DNA of 5,257 nt from an uncultured Oscillospiraceae bacterium (GTDB lineage Bacteria; Bacillota; Clostridia; Oscillospirales; Oscillospiraceae). Of the stretch, positions 4,866 through 5,257 are shown piece after piece; the stretch's first letter is position 1, and the number at the start of each line of letters is the position of its first letter. A model generated the notes under the pieces. The model had not been told where the DNA came from and did no database searches. It saw only the letters and a program-made list of their open reading frames with translations. The DNA lies in NCBI GenBank assembly GCA_934565655.1, contig CAKTIE010000038.1, forward strand, positions 1 through 5,257. Direction: 5' to 3'. Position numbers and translations under genes: made by a program.

Positions 4866-5257
4866 CCTTGACTATGCCCAAACGCTGTATGAAAAGAAGC
4901 TGCTGACCTATCCGAGAACGGACAGCCAATACCTCACCGACGATATGCTGCCCACCGTGGAAAGCCTTGTGTCCGGCCTGTGGGATAAGGTGCCGTTTGC
5001 CAAGGGCCTGAACCTTTCCCCGCAGTTTGAACGCATCTTAAACAGCAAAAAGGTGTCCGACCACCACGCCATCATCCCCACCGCTGAATTTGTGAAACAG
5101 GGCTTTGACGGACTGGCCGAGAGCGAAAGAAAGCTGCTGTCCCTGATCTGCTGTAAGCTCCTGTGTGCTGTGGCCGGGCCGCAGACCCTTTCCAAGCTGA
5201 AACGTATGACGGATTCTGACTATGACAGCCAGAAATTCTATTTCACAGACGAGAACG
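4864..5257 (+). pseudogene. topB: Internal fragment of a type IA topoisomerase (TopB/topoisomerase III-like, ICE type), runs off window
   Basis: One open frame of 131 codons begins TLDYAQTLYEKKLLTYPRTD. TYPRTDSQYL is the active-site motif of topoisomerase III; the catalytic tyrosine is codon 4909-4911. SDHHAIIPT (near 5056-5082) is the second conserved TopB block. The enzyme relaxes or decatenates DNA by single-strand passage and is a standard ICE-encoded protein. The family has some 300 residues (the Toprim domain and more) before this point; here the frame meets a stop at 4849-4851 and homology begins abruptly at about 4864, with no usable start. It is therefore 5'-truncated and, unless rescued elsewhere, dead despite an intact active site. 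The frame is open to the right edge, so the 3' part may be complete outside the window. Confidence 0.88.

Noticed and set aside
4908..5195. Minus-strand open frame antisense to the TopB fragment
   Set aside because: Mirror of a clearly conserved topoisomerase reading frame.
1..5257. CRISPR array, tRNA, rRNA or complete insertion sequence
   Set aside because: No regularly spaced repeats, no tRNA cloverleaf or rRNA core sequence, and no transposase, integrase or terminal inverted repeats were seen on either strand.

Overview
The window looks like chromosomal DNA of a GC-rich, low-redundancy gut Clostridia-type Firmicute, in the Oscillospiraceae/Ruminococcaceae range. The support is strong GGAGG-type ribosome binding sites, a GC-rich codon style, short AT-rich promoter islands, and gene fragments typical of Tn1549/CTn-like integrative conjugative elements (ICEs) of that group. 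The species call is inference only.

Left third (1-1680, minus strand): a lipoprotein of the PhnD-type phosphonate/phosphate ABC transporter substrate-binding family, running off the left edge, preceded by a complete RpiR/MurR-type regulator (helix-turn-helix plus SIS domain). Each has its own extended -10 promoter (TGCTATACT for the transporter gene, TTGCAT-17-TATAAT for the regulator). The transporter leader carries short near-repeats beside the predicted start site. A sugar-phosphate-sensing regulator controlling uptake of a phosphorus compound is a reasonable reading, but no permease or ATPase gene is in view.

Middle (1681-4212): the first 37 or so residues of an OmpR-type response regulator start divergently from the rpiR-like gene on a TTG codon and are cut off before the phosphorylation site. 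Beyond the break is about 170 bases of non-coding, hairpin-rich DNA, then a strong minus-strand terminator that ends an ABC exporter operon. The exporter half-transporter next to it is complete, with all ATPase motifs. Its upstream partner, joined by a one-base TGATG stop/start overlap, survives only as its last 85 or so residues and is broken inside the Walker B/D-loop region.

Right fifth (4213-5257): a patchwork of ICE backbone pieces. In order: a probable 3' gene tail with a plus-strand terminator, an intact 72-residue cysteine-rich protein with a perfect ribosome binding site, the first 35 residues of a helix-turn-helix replication-initiator-like protein, an inverted internal fragment of a MobA/MobL (MobQ) relaxase, and an internal fragment of a type IA topoisomerase (TopB-like) that includes the catalytic tyrosine and runs off the right edge.

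The window therefore contains at least four abrupt breaks inside conserved domains (near 1973, 4212, 4710 and 4863), three of them within about 650 bases. It is either the debris of repeated ICE insertion and deletion or a chimeric assembly. I see no convincing new multi-gene system; the break pattern and the structured non-coding block at 1988-2146 are the points most worth checking.
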